Positions 46,076-54,905 are shown, numbered from the stretch's first letter. The stretch: DNA of 64,000 nucleotides from CAZYQW01 sp964649825 (GCA_964649825.1 CAZYQW010000029.1:62001-126000); one strand, 5' to 3'. The notes: a model not told the origin generated them from the sequence alone. Numbers and translations: made by a program.

Positions 46076-47754
46076 GCACGCCACGCGCGCCGCAGCAGGT
46101 CCGCGCCCAACAGCGCCGCCGCGTCGTCGGGCATGGCGTCGAGGATCGCCTCGCTCATCAGGATGACGAGCTTGCGGCGCGCCCGCGTCAGGCTCACGTT
46201 CAGCCGGTTCGGCGAGAAGAAGAAGCTCGCCTCCGAGAGAACCGCCTGCGGATCGCTCGCCGTCAACGACAGCACGATCAGGTCGCGCTCGCCGCCCTGC
46301 AGCCGCTCGACCGTGTCGACGACCGGAAAGCGCTCCGGTGGTAGATCGAGGCGACGCCGCAGAAGCGCGCGAATCCGATTCCCCTGCGCGCGATGCGGAG
46401 CGATGACGGCGACCTCGTCGGGCGAAAGCCCATGTCCGATCGCGGCCGCCACGATGTCCGCCGCCGCCTCCGCCTCCGCCGGCGCCATCGTGCGCGCCCC
46501 GAGGTGCTTCACCGGCACGATCAGCCCCGGCGGGTCGGGACGCAGGATCGGCCCGGGATCGCCGTCGAGCGCGAGGCGGATGCCGCGGTTCGCGGCCGCC
46601 GCTCTCAGCCGCCCGCCGTAGAACGCGGCGCTCGGGAACGAGCAGAGCTCCTCGTTCATCCGGTACGTCGACGTCAGCAGGTGCGACCCGTAGCGCTCGT
46701 GCAGGTGCTCGAACGCCGACCGGAGCGCGAGCGAGTCCTCGTGCTCGGCCACGACGAGCGGTGGAAGCTGTCGATGGTCGCCCACCAGGAACCGGCGCCG
46801 ACCGAGCGCCAGCGCGGCGCACGCGTGCGGCATCGCGACCTGTCCCGCCTCGTCGACGAGGACGAGGTCGAACCGCCGCCCGAGGAGCCGTACGGCCGCG
46901 TGCGTCGTTGCTCCGACCACGACGGGGCCGTTCAGCGCCCCCAGCCCGCGCGGCGTCGGAACCAGCTCGACGCCCTCCTCGTCCAGGCGATCGGCCTGCG
47001 ACTCGGAGCCGATCTTGACGACGGCCAACTCCCGATCGAGGCGCGCGACGGCGCGCAGGACGTTGTTGACGGCACGATGCGTGAACGCCGTCACCACCAC
47101 CTGCTGGCCGTGGTCGAGGAAGGTCCGCACGAGCGCGGCGGACAACATCGTCTTCCCCGCCCCCGGCGGACCCTGCACGAGTGTGAACGGACGGCGACAC
47201 CCATCGATGAACGCGGCGGTCTGCGACTCGTCGAGCCCATGGCGCGCCGCGTCCGACTCGTCTCCGATCGCCCGGACCGGCGTCCTCTCGGCGTCCCCGG
47301 TCAAGAGACGGCGAGTGTCCTCGAAGTCGCGGCTCGTGAAGACGGCGCGCACCGCGCCGATCAGCCGATCGGTCAGGTCGAGATCGCGCCGATCGAGCAC
47401 GAGCTCGCCGGACGTATCGATCGGGGTGGGCGCCACGAACCGGTCCACCTCGACTCGGATCGTCTCGCCGTTCGGATCGTGATCACGGAAGACGACCTGC
47501 ATCCCCTCATCGATGCGCTCGCCGTTCGAGATCCAAAGAAGGTCGCCCGGCCGGAACCTCGACAGGTTCTCCGGACATCCGAGCAGGACGCTCCCGCCGT
47601 CGTCTCGGATCCACGAGAGGCCGCGCACGGCTTCGCCGGACTCGACGCGCTCCTCGAGCGACAGCGCGTGGACCTCGCGCATCGCCTGCGCGCTCGCGCG
47701 ACGTTCCCGCTCGAGGATCGCGACGAGGCGTTCCGGAATCGAGCGTCCGTTCAT
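46051..47754 (-). CDS. Superfamily 1 (Dna2/Upf1-like) DNA helicase
   Basis: 567 residues. N-terminal OB-like domain (about 55-115), then helicase motifs: Walker A GPPGAGKT (195-202), Ia VVTAFTHRAVNN, II VDEAGQ (300-305), III GDHRQLPPL, IV FPVVDTVERLQGGERD, and VI NRLNVSLTRARRKL. This is the Upf1/Dna2-like SF1B class, 5'-3' on DNA or RNA. ATG 47754 overlaps the nuclease gene stop (ATGA). The pair reconstitutes the domain content of Dna2. Confidence 0.9.
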   Translation of the reverse strand: MNGRSIPERLVAILERERRASAQAMREVHALSLEERVESGEAVRGLSWIRDDGGSVLLGCPENLSRFRPGDLLWISNGERIDEGMQVVFRDHDPNGETIRVEVDRFVAPTPIDTSGELVLDRRDLDLTDRLIGAVRAVFTSRDFEDTRRLLTGDAERTPVRAIGDESDAARHGLDESQTAAFIDGCRRPFTLVQGPPGAGKTMLSAALVRTFLDHGQQVVVTAFTHRAVNNVLRAVARLDRELAVVKIGSESQADRLDEEGVELVPTPRGLGALNGPVVVGATTHAAVRLLGRRFDLVLVDEAGQVAMPHACAALALGRRRFLVGDHRQLPPLVVAEHEDSLALRSAFEHLHERYGSHLLTSTYRMNEELCSFPSAAFYGGRLRAAAANRGIRLALDGDPGPILRPDPPGLIVPVKHLGARTMAPAEAEAAADIVAAAIGHGLSPDEVAVIAPHRAQGNRIRALLRRRLDLPPERFPVVDTVERLQGGERDLIVLSLTASDPQAVLSEASFFFSPNRLNVSLTRARRKLVILMSEAILDAMPDDAAALLGADLLRRAWRAYPRVELG

Positions 47755-49127
47755 CGCGCTCCGGCCTCGCCGCGGCAGAGCTCGTCCCGCAGCCGCGCGA
47801 TCGTGTCCAGCTCGTGGCGAAGCCGGCGATGGACCGACTCGATGTCGGCTCCGGGTTCGCCTTCGAGGTAGCGGAGAGCATCGACGTCGGATGGATCGGC
47901 CTCGACCGGCGCGATCCCCGCCGCGCGCGCCGCGAGGGCGAGCGTGCGATCGAAACCGGGGAGCGCCACCGACCGGCGCAGCTCGGCGCGAAGATCGATC
48001 GCGCGGCGTCGAACGCGCTCCACCGCCGAGCCGAGCCACGGCAGCCGATCCACGATCCGCTCGAGCACGCGTGACAGCGCGGGTCCGAACGTCAGGATCG
48101 GACCACGGGAGCGGTCCAGGTTGACGACGAAGGCACGAAACTCGGCGAGCGGGTCGATCGCCTCCGGCCGCCGCAGGAACCGCACGAGGAACTTCTCGCG
48201 GTCGTCGAGCACGAGCCCGGCGACGGCGATCTCGGCCGGATCGAGACGCTCGTTGATCAGCGCCACGAGCGCGATCTGCGCCGCCGCGACCTCGTCCCGC
48301 GGCGCAACGACGCGCAGCGGCGCGCCGTCGCGGGCGGCGCGGGCTCGACGCGACACGCGACGCACGAGATCGCTCGGCAACCCGGACGCCCGCGCGGTCG
48401 GACCGGGCCGCTCGAGATCCGCGAGGGCGCCGATCGACGACACGCCGGCGGCCCGAAGCGCCCCTGCCTGCGCGCGCGTCAACCCCGGCAGGCCCGCGAC
48501 GTCGTCCTCGACCTCGAGATCCGCCGCGCAGAGATCGCGGTAGCGACAGTCGAGGCACGCCTCCGTTCGGTGCGGACCGGGGTCTTCACCGCGACGGGAG
48601 TCGTCGATTCGCGCGAGCAGGTGGTCGAGCGTCGCATCCAGCTCGCCGAGCTCGAAGGGAATCCTCGTTCCGTCGCGGACGATGACGTAGCCGCGGCGCG
48701 GCGCCGCGCCGAGCTCGCCGAGCATGCGCGAGTAGAACGCGACCTGCAGACGAGCCGACGCGTGGACCTTCTGCGAGCTCTTCACGTCGGCGACCTCGTA
48801 GACGCCGTCCGAGTTTCTGAGCAGGAGGTCGGGGCGGCCAAGGCGTTCCGGCGTGATGAGCACGCCGTTCGCGATCGCGCTCGCGCCCTCGTCCATCAGC
48901 GCGCACGTCGCCTCGAACCCAGTCTGGAAGTCGCCGCGCTCGAACTCGACATCGACCGGCGCGATGTCCTCGAGGATGCGCGCCTCGACCCGACGGCCGG
49001 TACGGAACAGCACCTCCATGCGTGGTGTCGGGGGCAGCTCGACCTCCTTCGGGCGATGGAAGGAAAGGTACGGAATCCTCGCGCAGGTGAGGTACTCCTT
49101 GACTCGGGTGCCATCGACGGGACGCAT
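47751..49127 (-). CDS. TM0106-family RecB-like nuclease with predicted Fe-S cluster
   Basis: 458 residues. PD-(D/E)xK core: RLGRPDLLL (Asp100) and VYEVADVKS (Asp114, Lys116). Cys15 plus Cys191, Cys194 and Cys200 (CLDCRYRDLC) are placed as the 4Fe-4S ligands of Cas4/AddB/Dna2 nucleases. A helix-hairpin-helix segment (LPGLTRAQAGALRAAGV) follows, then an RNase H-like domain (about 270-400). Likely processes DNA ends with the coupled helicase. ATG 49127 begins the family's usual MRPVDGTRVKEYLTC. Confidence 0.87.
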   Translation of the reverse strand: MRPVDGTRVKEYLTCARIPYLSFHRPKEVELPPTPRMEVLFRTGRRVEARILEDIAPVDVEFERGDFQTGFEATCALMDEGASAIANGVLITPERLGRPDLLLRNSDGVYEVADVKSSQKVHASARLQVAFYSRMLGELGAAPRRGYVIVRDGTRIPFELGELDATLDHLLARIDDSRRGEDPGPHRTEACLDCRYRDLCAADLEVEDDVAGLPGLTRAQAGALRAAGVSSIGALADLERPGPTARASGLPSDLVRRVSRRARAARDGAPLRVVAPRDEVAAAQIALVALINERLDPAEIAVAGLVLDDREKFLVRFLRRPEAIDPLAEFRAFVVNLDRSRGPILTFGPALSRVLERIVDRLPWLGSAVERVRRRAIDLRAELRRSVALPGFDRTLALAARAAGIAPVEADPSDVDALRYLEGEPGADIESVHRRLRHELDTIARLRDELCRGEAGAR

Positions 49128-49210
49128 GGGAGCATCTTCGCGACCGTGCCGGCGAAGTCCCGCGTTTTTCCGCGGCTCCGGCTCCGCCGCGCCGCCGCTA
49201 CGATGCGTGC

Positions 49211-49633
49211 ATGGCGCAGCGACCCTGGTACCAGGATGGAGTCCGCTTCGAGTGCGCGCGCAGCGGGAAGTGCTGCACCGCGCACGGCGCCTATGACCGC
49301 GTCTACCTCGACGACGACGAGGCCGATGCGGTCGCCGCTCTCCTCGGCATCACGCTCGGCGAGCTCGAGCGCGAGCACTGCTGGTTCGAGGACGACTACC
49401 GCCTGGTTCGGTTCAAGGACCGCGCGTGCGGCTTCCTCGACGGCACGAGCTGCACGATCTACGAGGCGCGGCCGGTGCAATGCCGCACCTGGCCGTTCTG
49501 GCCGAGCAACCTTGCCCAGCGCACCTGGCAGAAGGACGTCGCGAGCTTCTGCCCCGGGGTCGGAAAAGGACGGCGCTATTCGCGCGCCGAGATCGACGCC
49601 ATCGCGTCGCAGGCCTCGCAGGCCGAGGAGTAG
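49211..49633 (+). CDS. YkgJ-family cysteine-cluster protein
   Basis: 140 residues. The family pattern is clear: FECARSGKCCTAHG at the start (Cys15, Cys21, Cys22), then RACGFLDGTSCTIYEARPVQCRTWPFWP and a late FCPG. These cysteines bind a zinc or iron-sulfur centre; members are proposed metal chelators with unknown role. ATG 49211 is placed right before the first conserved segment; 83 bases separate it from the divergent nuclease gene. Confidence 0.85.
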   Translation: MAQRPWYQDGVRFECARSGKCCTAHGAYDRVYLDDDEADAVAALLGITLGELEREHCWFEDDYRLVRFKDRACGFLDGTSCTIYEARPVQCRTWPFWPSNLAQRTWQKDVASFCPGVGKGRRYSRAEIDAIASQASQAEE

Positions 49634-49639
49634 CGGCGG

Positions 49640-50209
49640 GCATGGCGGGTCGCGGGTGCGGCTCGTGATCGAACCACGAACGCCGTGGGATCGACTCCGG
49701 ACGACGAGCGCGCGACCCGGATCGGGCTCCACGTCCTCGGTCCAGACGATCGTATCCTTTCGGCAGAGGCGGGCCTCGCGGGTGACACCGGGAAGGTGAA
49801 CGCGGCGTCGAGCCCGTTTCTCGAGCGGTTCGCGGAGAACGAACGTCCCGGTCGCGCGATCGAGGACGAACTCGGCATCCAGGGCCCGGGGACGTGATGC
49901 GCATCGGCGCGCCGGGATCCACAACCAGACGACGGCGTCCGTGGTCGTGCTCGGATGGACCTCGACCTCCTCCAAAGCGGTGACGAAACCCTCTGCCCGT
50001 ACTTCGACGCGAACGATCCCGGTCGGGACTCGTGGCGGTCACGGAAAGTCGGAGTTCACGTGTGAGTCCACGCGTTCCGCGCGTTCGGCCCGAGGATCCT
50101 TCGCGGGCGCGGGCGGCGACACGGGAGAGCCGCGGAACGCGCGCACGATCAGCACCACGACGAGGGCGGCGAGTGAGATCCAGACGAAGCGGCGAAGGAG
50201 CGTCTTCAT
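49640..50209 (-). pseudogene. Decayed membrane-anchored carboxypeptidase-regulatory-like protein
   Basis: A 56-codon ORF (50209 to 50039) encodes a signal anchor (ISLAALVVVLIVRAF) and linker. The next frame then continues with GIVRVEVRAEGFVTALEEVEV, DAVVWLW and FVLDRATGTFVLREP, which read like a carboxypeptidase-regulatory repeat. One or more frameshifts separate the parts. The arrangement is like the intact protein at 22441-25059. The open frame on this strand runs on antisense through the YkgJ gene, so the true 3' end is lost. Confidence 0.5.
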
Positions 50210-50606
50210 GGGCGTTCCACGCCGAGTCTACTGGTGTTCGGTGACGGGGCATCAATCACGGGACTTCAGAACCTCCACGATGTCGATCCGGCCGAGCCGG
50301 CGCCAAGCGCTGGCTGGCTTGGCGCGGCTCATCCCGCGTCCAGGCGGGATTACCCGAGAGGGTCGGACTGGTCGTCGAGCTGACGAGATCAAAGAACCCG
50401 TGCTCCAGGGTGCGCAGCCGTCTCTTCCCCGCCGCCAGAGCCCGACTTGCCGACGCGCCCCTTCTTGCGAACGCGGTCGGACCCGTCGGCAGGGATCCGG
50501 TCAACGGACCCAATTGAATCCGGGGGCCGCTCGCCATTAGGATGCCCTGGCTTGAATACCATGGGGGCCGCGATCGCCGCTCCCAACGCCCCGTTGGGGG
50601 AAGAAC
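50210..50606. other. 397-base gap with no supported gene
   Basis: Open frames here are either shadows or have no plausible start or family. A 7-bp hairpin (50582-50588 with 50592-50598) sits beside the G-rich ribosome site of the truncated ATPase gene at 50607. This gap is the border between the core-like genes and the accessory block, so it may hold an old insertion junction, but no direct repeat or tRNA end is visible. Confidence 0.5.
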
Positions 50607-50870
50607 ATGAAGGGCGACGCCATGCTGGGACTCGAGCTTCGAGAGGAATTCCGCGGCAAGCGGCTGAAGGGCACGCAGATCGAACTGCCGGACGCAGTCA
50701 ACCTGGCGGCCGCCGACTTCCTGCGGATCACGTACCCGAGTGGGGACGTGCTTTCCGCCGTCGAGCCCATCGGGCCGGAGCAGGGACATCCTGTGGTCCT
50801 CATCGGCGAGCCCGGCCAGGGCAAGTCGCACTTGATGGCGGCCCTCGTCCACGCCCTGAACGACCCGACC
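50607..50870 (+). pseudogene. Truncated DUF499-like ATPase, N-terminal fragment
   Basis: The first 88 codons read LGLELREEFRGKRLKGTQIELP..AADFLRITYP and a perfect P-loop, LIGEPGQGKSHLMAALVHAL, resembling the start of large DUF499/PglY-like ATPases found in defence islands. After NDP the frame carries Ser/Pro-rich nonsense and stops at 50969. The remaining 900 or so residues are absent, so it is a relic of a larger defence gene, cut by deletion. ATG 50607 follows GGGGGAAG. Confidence 0.65.
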
Positions 50871-50945
50871 ACAACTCCGTCATCGTCTCCGTCATCGCCG
50901 CCTCTGCAGATGTCCCCATGTCGCGGTGCGTCAGCTTTGCTCTAT

Positions 50946-50983
50946 TGTGAGTCCGGACTTGATGTGTGAGTCCGGGCTTGATG
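50946..50983. repeat. Tandem 19-bp repeat upstream of the sce7726-type gene
   Basis: Two head-to-tail copies of TGTGAGTCCGGACTTGATG (50946-50964 and 50965-50983), differing at one base (A versus G). They lie 48-86 bases before the sce7726-type ATG and right after the ATPase relic. Candidate operator pair or deletion footprint. Confidence 0.6.
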
Positions 50984-51031
50984 CGCGTCTCGAGGCCGCA
51001 CCGGCAACCGCCCGGCGTCGTGGAGGCAACC

Positions 51032-51625
51032 ATGAGGAGCAGTGACCTGGTCCTGCGGGACGCTGATATCCGACCGGCACTGCGCTTGAAGCTGGTCGGC
51101 AAGCACGCTGACGAAGCCAACACGGTCATTATCGAGGAGTTGGGCGTCTGCCGTGGACGCGTTCGAGTTGACCTGGCGGTCGTCAACGGCACGCTCCACG
51201 GCTACGAGATCAAGTCGGACCGGGACAGCCTGCGGCGTCTGACCACGCAGATCGACTTCTACGGGAGGGTCCTCGATCGAGCGACGCTCGTGGTCGGCGA
51301 GCGTCACCTGCCCAGTGCGCTCGGCGTCCTTCCGGCGTGGTGGGGTGTCCTTCACGTCCAGCAGGCGCCCCGCAGGCAGCGCTTCAAGACCATCCGCCGC
51401 GGGCGGAAGAACCCCCAGAGAGATCCTCGCGCGCTCGTGGAGCTGCTCTGGCTGGATGACGCGCTCGCCCTTCTGGAGACACGCGAGGTTGCGAAGGGCG
51501 TCAGGGGCAGGCCGCGGCGGCTCGTATGGGATCGGGTGTGTGAGCACTTCAGCGTCGACGAGATCGCAGCAGCCGTCCGAGCACAACTCAAGGCCAGGGC
51601 AGCGTCGCAAGTCCCTCCTGAATGA
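51032..51625 (+). CDS. sce7726-family protein, PD-(D/E)xK nuclease-like
   Basis: 197 residues. The start RDADIRPALRLKL and the core VRVDLAVVNGTLHGYEIKSDRDSLRRL match the sce7726 family. Asp47 and the Glu59-x-Lys61 pair form a PD-(D/E)xK-type site, so it may cut DNA or RNA; activity is unproven. ATG 51032 has GGAGG five or six bases upstream. The 3' end overlaps the convergent Beta_protein gene by 38 bases. The two families often occur together, which suggests one function. Confidence 0.8.
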   Translation: MRSSDLVLRDADIRPALRLKLVGKHADEANTVIIEELGVCRGRVRVDLAVVNGTLHGYEIKSDRDSLRRLTTQIDFYGRVLDRATLVVGERHLPSALGVLPAWWGVLHVQQAPRRQRFKTIRRGRKNPQRDPRALVELLWLDDALALLETREVAKGVRGRPRRLVWDRVCEHFSVDEIAAAVRAQLKARAASQVPPE

Positions 51626-52655
51626 CGAGCGAGATGTGGTGAATGGTCCCGAGGCGGCGCCAGGCCTCGGCAGATCCGAAGCCACCGGCCCGGTCAGCAG
51701 CGGCCTTCATCGACTTGCAGCCTTCACAATGCGCCGGACCAAAGAAGCTGGATCGCAGATGTCCATACACGAGCTTGGTCGCAAGTGCGGGAAACTGCAC
51801 CCCCGGCCGCGTGACGCGGGTGCTCTCCCCCTTGATGAGGAGCCAATCATCCGGCATTGCGTACCGGATCGAAGCCGACATCTGCATGATCCGAGGGTCA
51901 AAGCCCTCGACACCCGTGGGGTACTGAATAGCGCAGTCGCTGAAGGTGGGGAGCCGCGCAAGGCGACCCCGTGCTTTATGGAGGCGGTCGCGCCAGGCGA
52001 TCCACTCCACTCGCTCGACAAGGTTGTCAGAGTTGCGGGCAACGCCGCCCCTCATGGGGAAGGCGCACGCGGAGATGGTGAAGGTCCGCCACCGCCGGTG
52101 ATCAGGAACGTCGGATAGGAACGCTGCCGTCAAGGCGGCAACGCCGTCCACGATCATCTCGTCGACCGCACCCAAGTCGACGATCAAATCCGTTCCTTCC
52201 GGCGCGAGCCCGTGTTTCGCCATGAACGCTTGGAGGCTCCCGGTGAGGTTCCCGCTCTCGAACTCCTCGCGGGTGAGCCTCAGCGCGATCCCATGACGTT
52301 GATGCGCAAGGGCTGCGGCCAGGTCGGCGGTCCGCGAAATCCCGGTGACCGGCGTGAAGACGATGCCGGCCGAGTTCGCCCGTCGGAAGACCTCGAGGGC
52401 GGCCGCCGGACCGTCAGAGGCGATCTCGCGGGCATCGAGGAAGCACCTCGCATAGGAGATGACGCTGCCCGCGAGACCCTTGAATGCGTTGTCGAGGTGG
52501 GCAGCGACCGTCGCGGCCTTGTCGGCCTTTCGTTCGACGACTTCCAAGAGGGGCGTGATGCGCGCCCGAAGGGGTTGCAGGACCGAGCCGAGAGCACTCT
52601 TCTCGCCGCGTTTCACCTTCAGCACCGGAACGTAGTGGTGGTCGCCGAAGGTCAT
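51588..52655 (-). CDS. Beta_protein family (sce7725-like) protein
   Basis: 355 residues. The start YVPVLKVKRGEKSAL, followed by RITPLLEVVE, and the C-terminal WLLIKGEST and HLRSSFFGPAHCEGC identify the Beta_protein (PF14350-like) family, named for a phage T4 protein and of unknown function. The fold looks like a TIM-barrel-type alternation. Last gene of the minus-strand trio; the ATG overlaps the PIN-like stop by 4 nt (ATGA). Confidence 0.72.
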   Translation of the reverse strand: MTFGDHHYVPVLKVKRGEKSALGSVLQPLRARITPLLEVVERKADKAATVAAHLDNAFKGLAGSVISYARCFLDAREIASDGPAAALEVFRRANSAGIVFTPVTGISRTADLAAALAHQRHGIALRLTREEFESGNLTGSLQAFMAKHGLAPEGTDLIVDLGAVDEMIVDGVAALTAAFLSDVPDHRRWRTFTISACAFPMRGGVARNSDNLVERVEWIAWRDRLHKARGRLARLPTFSDCAIQYPTGVEGFDPRIMQMSASIRYAMPDDWLLIKGESTRVTRPGVQFPALATKLVYGHLRSSFFGPAHCEGCKSMKAAADRAGGFGSAEAWRRLGTIHHISLVIQEGLATLPWP

Positions 52656-53263
52656 GGGGCACCTCCGGTTCGAGGATCCCAGAGGACAAGCGGAGCCAGC
52701 TCAGCGGCGAGGCTCTCGTAGTACGAGATGAGTGCTTCGCGGGGAGCCGCGTTCCCTATCGAGAAGCAGCCCTGGATCATCTTGTCCGCTGCGGCGACTG
52801 GCGCGAGACGCTCCCGAACTGCATCCGCTCCGAGTTGATCGCAGAGGGCGAGAAGTATGGCCTCCAGCACTACGATTCGACCCGAGAGCGCAGAGGGGAA
52901 TCCTTCGACGTCCTTGAGAGCGCGCAGTGCCCGCTTGTCGCCGGACACCACGAGCAGGTTCGCCTCGGCCGCCGCGGCGAAGAGCTGGGCCTCACCGACG
53001 TCGATCCCCTCGACAGGGATCAGGAGGTCGAGCCAGGTATCGCTGGGCTTGGGCATGACGGGAATGGATTCCGCGACCGGGATCAAGGCGTCGCAGACGT
53101 CCCCACCGAGCTGCTTCCGGAGCCTGCCCCTGCGCAGCATGTGCGGGAGGGCCGCCAGCCTGCCGCAATCGCCAAGGCCCGCCGCGAGCAGGCCAGCCGC
53201 GTCGCTGAGCAGCCCCGCGGCCTGCAGCTTGCAGAAGACATCCGTGTCAACCAGCAGCTTCAT
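52652..53263 (-). CDS. PIN-like domain protein, probable RNase toxin component
   Basis: 203 residues. Starts MKLLVDTDVFCKL; acidic residues Asp6, Glu91 (DVGEAQLF) and Asp109 (VVSGDKRAL) are in the order of a PIN nuclease site. The middle is less typical, and no antitoxin-like partner other than the neighbour is seen. ATG 53263 overlaps the metallopeptidase gene stop by 17 bases. An alternative start further upstream (to 53371) would add residues with no family support. Confidence 0.65.
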   Translation of the reverse strand: MKLLVDTDVFCKLQAAGLLSDAAGLLAAGLGDCGRLAALPHMLRRGRLRKQLGGDVCDALIPVAESIPVMPKPSDTWLDLLIPVEGIDVGEAQLFAAAAEANLLVVSGDKRALRALKDVEGFPSALSGRIVVLEAILLALCDQLGADAVRERLAPVAAADKMIQGCFSIGNAAPREALISYYESLAAELAPLVLWDPRTGGAP

Positions 53264-54227
53264 CGCGTTCCGGGTCGCCGTAGACGCAGCGGAGCAGAGC
53301 GCGGTCACTCTCGGTCGCGGCATCCAGGTCAACGTAGCGGTCGAAAAGCTGGCGCAGCTGCTTGCGAGCACCCGCCCCCCGGTACAGAGCCTTCACCGCC
53401 ATCGTCGCCTTCGCATAGTCCCCGGTGCGTCGAGCCCACGCGAAGATTACGGCGCTCGCGTCGGCGCCTGTTGTGCGCTCGATCTCCGCAGCCAAGCGTG
53501 CGAGCTCCTTGAAGCTGCGCCCGTCGACTTGTGGAACCGAGTCGCCGCCGACGACGACACGGGTGGCGAACTGGTCAGCGCGGATCTCGATGTCCGCATC
53601 GTCCGCGATCTCCTCCTCCTCGTCCACAACAGGCTGGCCTGGGGCGCAGTCGCCGGCAGCGACGTGGCCTGCTTCGTGGGCGGCGAGAAACGCGACACGC
53701 CCGGGTTCGTCATGCTTGTGGGCGAGCAGGATGACTGGTCTGCCCTCGACGACGCAGGCAATGCCCTGGAAGCTTGGTGCTGGAAGCACCTCGAGGGGGA
53801 CAACGGGCACACCCCTCATCCACAGGTCGGAGACGATCTCGGTCAGCGTCAGCGCCATACCGGCACGATCGATCTCGTCGCGCCAGGCGAGGCCGTCGTC
53901 GGGAGGCACCGCGACTTGAGGCTTCGAGTCGCGAAGGCAGCGAACGACGGCGGCTGCGATTCTGGTTGCCGAGTGGATCGCTGGTCCAAGTCGGTCGCGG
54001 TCTACATCTCGGACGCGTCTGAGCTGCGCCTGGGGGTACTCGGGCGCGGCTATCGCTGCGCCGGGATCAGCAACCGCCGCCAGCGGTAGCCCAAGGAAGC
54101 GCGCGACACGAATCTCGACGTCTTGGAGGAGGCGAGGATCGTCAGCGCAGCTGTCATCCCACCATTCGGGCAGGATAGCCGGGCACACGAAGTCCTTCTT
54201 GAACCCCGCGCGGGACAAACGGCGCAT
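53247..54227 (-). CDS. ImmA/IrrE-family (M78) metallopeptidase
   Basis: 326 residues. HEAGH (His184-Glu185-x-x-His188) with the following IEIRADQFATRVV segment gives the M78 zinc site. Such proteases cleave a partner repressor (ImmR, DdrO) to relieve repression, or work with a PIN-type toxin. The N-terminal 110 residues are helical and may be a HTH-like or regulatory part; I see no clear XRE motif. ATG 54227 follows an in-frame TTG by one codon. First gene of the trio, so probably its regulator or sensor. Confidence 0.78.
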   Translation of the reverse strand: MRRLSRAGFKKDFVCPAILPEWWDDSCADDPRLLQDVEIRVARFLGLPLAAVADPGAAIAAPEYPQAQLRRVRDVDRDRLGPAIHSATRIAAAVVRCLRDSKPQVAVPPDDGLAWRDEIDRAGMALTLTEIVSDLWMRGVPVVPLEVLPAPSFQGIACVVEGRPVILLAHKHDEPGRVAFLAAHEAGHVAAGDCAPGQPVVDEEEEIADDADIEIRADQFATRVVVGGDSVPQVDGRSFKELARLAAEIERTTGADASAVIFAWARRTGDYAKATMAVKALYRGAGARKQLRQLFDRYVDLDAATESDRALLRCVYGDPERDEAAG

Positions 54228-54386
54228 CAAGGTCGTGTACGTGTGCTTCGCCAGCGGACTGCTCCATTCGTTGTGTGCTCTCAGGTGTCAACGTATGCAA
54301 GTTTCATTCCGCGTAGCGATCGAGCGGCGCGGGGAGGATAGGAACTCCAAACTACCGCTGCACACGGTCGGCGTCGAGTTGACGGA

Positions 54387-54905
54387 TCACACGTGTCGTC
54401 GAAAGGTCTCGTGCCGTTCGTCCCCACTCATCCGTTCGACGGATCGGGTCGAGGCGACGGCTGGGTTCGCGTTTCCGTCGTCGGGGTCGGTGTCGTCGGG
54501 TCCGACCGCGTCCAGCGTCGCCTCGATGAGGCTCGCGCGCGCGGCGTCCAGCTCGTAGGCCGCGACCTGGACCGCGAACTGGGCGGCCCGTCTCCCCTGG
54601 CGGGCGCTTTCCTCGTCGCGCATCGCGAGGACGAGCCGGTTCTTCCCCCTCGATCCCCTCCGCGGCGAGCTCGCGGACGCGATCGGGCAGAGTTTCCGCG
54701 TAGCGGAGGTCGGCTTCCGCTTGTTTCTCGCGGGCCTTCGCTTCGTGGAGCGACGCCTCCGCGCGCGCGTCCGCGCCTCGGCCTCGGCCCGGGTCCGCGC
54801 GTCGAGGAGCTCCTGCGGCTTCTCGCCGTCGTTGACGAGGACGAGACGAGCCGCCGTGGACCGAACGAGCGACCCGCTCCCCAGGTCGCGTCGTCGAGGG
54901 GTTCG
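54387..54905 (-). pseudogene. Frameshifted coiled-coil protein relic
   Basis: Reading across frames gives LVNDGEKPQELLDARTRAEAE, then in the next frame EASLHEAKAREKQAEADLRY and LPDRVRELAAEGIEG, then in the first frame again AAQFAVQVAAYELDAARASL. This is a coherent helical protein cut by at least two frameshifts, near 54770 and near 54650. No family recognised. It borders the accessory block on its right side, as the relic at 49.6-50.2 kb does on its left. Confidence 0.4.

Noticed and set aside
50582..50598. 7-bp hairpin beside the ribosome site of the ATPase relic
   Set aside because: The gene is a relic and the loop is only three bases; no regulatory meaning can be supported.
50256..50852. 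Minus-strand open frame antisense to the truncated ATPase
   Set aside because: The P-loop on the plus strand is convincing; the minus translation has no family features.
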